The position numbers were made by a program, and so were the translations under genes. Shown here piece by piece: positions 5,719 to 5,974 of a stretch of DNA of 5,974 nt. The notes under the pieces were generated by a model. That model ran no database searches and was not told where the DNA came from. It saw nothing but the letters and a program-made list of their open reading frames with translations. Source of the DNA: BMS3B sp964501105 (GTDB lineage Archaea > Hydrothermarchaeota > Hydrothermarchaeia > Hydrothermarchaeales > BMS3B); contig CAZCRG010000102.1 in NCBI GenBank assembly GCA_964501105.1, positions 1 to 5,974 on the forward strand, written 5' to 3'. Numbering within the stretch: position 1 is the first letter of the stretch; every line of letters starts with the position of its first letter.

Positions 5719-5974
5719 CTTTTATCACTTCTAATACCTCAACTGGCTTTGAGCCTCTTAAATTAAAGAGTCCCTTCTTCACTTTTACTCTAACTCTATC
5801 GCCTTCTTTTGCCCCGGCAGTATTCACAACAGGAAAAATTCCAGGTTTTGTACCTGACAGAAGGTCAAAACTCACTTTTACAATTGCTATATTTCCTGCT
5901 TCCAGAACATCACCAAAAGTATAGTTTCTTCCATATTTCTTTCTAAGGAAATATGAAAAGGTTGATGCAAGTAT
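5708..5974 (-). CDS. Unrecognised protein, N-terminus cut by window edge
   Basis: An open frame runs from the right edge to a TAA at 5708-5710, giving 88 C-terminal residues; the start lies outside the window. I do not recognise the family. The visible part begins with a short helical-looking stretch (ASTFSYFLRKKYG), then is rich in alternating strands: NIAIVKVSFDLL at 28-39, GIFPVVNT at 45-52, and DRVRVKVKKGLFNLRG at 59-74, ending KPVEVLEVIKDEG. The basic, strand-rich C-terminus suggests a small barrel such as an OB or SH3-like domain, but that is only an impression. Coding is supported by the uninterrupted frame and by the 11-nt overlap with the OB-fold gene downstream, the same tight spacing as elsewhere on this strand. 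No membrane segment is visible in this part. Confidence 0.7.
   Translation of the reverse strand: MLASTFSYFLRKKYGRNYTFGDVLEAGNIAIVKVSFDLLSGTKPGIFPVVNTAGAKEGDRVRVKVKKGLFNLRGSKPVEVLEVIKDEG

Overview
This looks like archaeal chromosomal DNA, probably from a euryarchaeal-type lineage; I cannot name the genus. The main reason is that coenzyme A is made here by the archaeal pantoate kinase / phosphopantothenate synthetase route. TATA-type promoters, GGAGGT ribosome binding sites and a NusA-like Zn-ribbon/KH protein agree. Every gene lies on the minus strand, so the window reads right to left in transcription order.

Right end (5974 to 4163): three overlapping genes. They are an unrecognised gene cut by the window edge (88 C-terminal residues visible), a membrane-anchored OB-fold protein, and a TctA-family (DUF112/COG1784-like) polytopic membrane protein. 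The overlaps are 11 and 25 nt, so they are probably co-translated. Their joint role is unknown.

Middle (4162 to 3761): a short intergenic stretch, a 56-residue YHS-domain metal-binding miniprotein (3906..4076) with its own strong ribosome binding site, then a 145-nt spacer. The spacer holds a two-step hairpin, a 7-nt T-tract and a promoter.

Left (3760 to 1): a five-gene operon with almost no spacing. The order is Zn-ribbon/KH protein, CoaBC (Dfp), pantoate kinase, a DUF502 membrane protein, and phosphopantothenate synthetase (cut by the left edge). Three of the five enzymes carry out four consecutive steps: pantoate to 4-phosphopantoate, to 4'-phosphopantothenate, to its cysteine conjugate, to 4'-phosphopantetheine. 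The KH and DUF502 proteins are passengers or partners of unknown role.

The most notable observation is that the first gene of this operon appears to start at a CTG codon. Starting there restores a complete four-cysteine zinc ribbon, places the start 6 nt after GGAGGT, and puts that site just inside the predicted transcript. A standard gene call would start at a TTG 27 nt downstream and lose half the ribbon. I see no mobile element, CRISPR array, tRNA or rRNA, and no gap longer than 300 bases.
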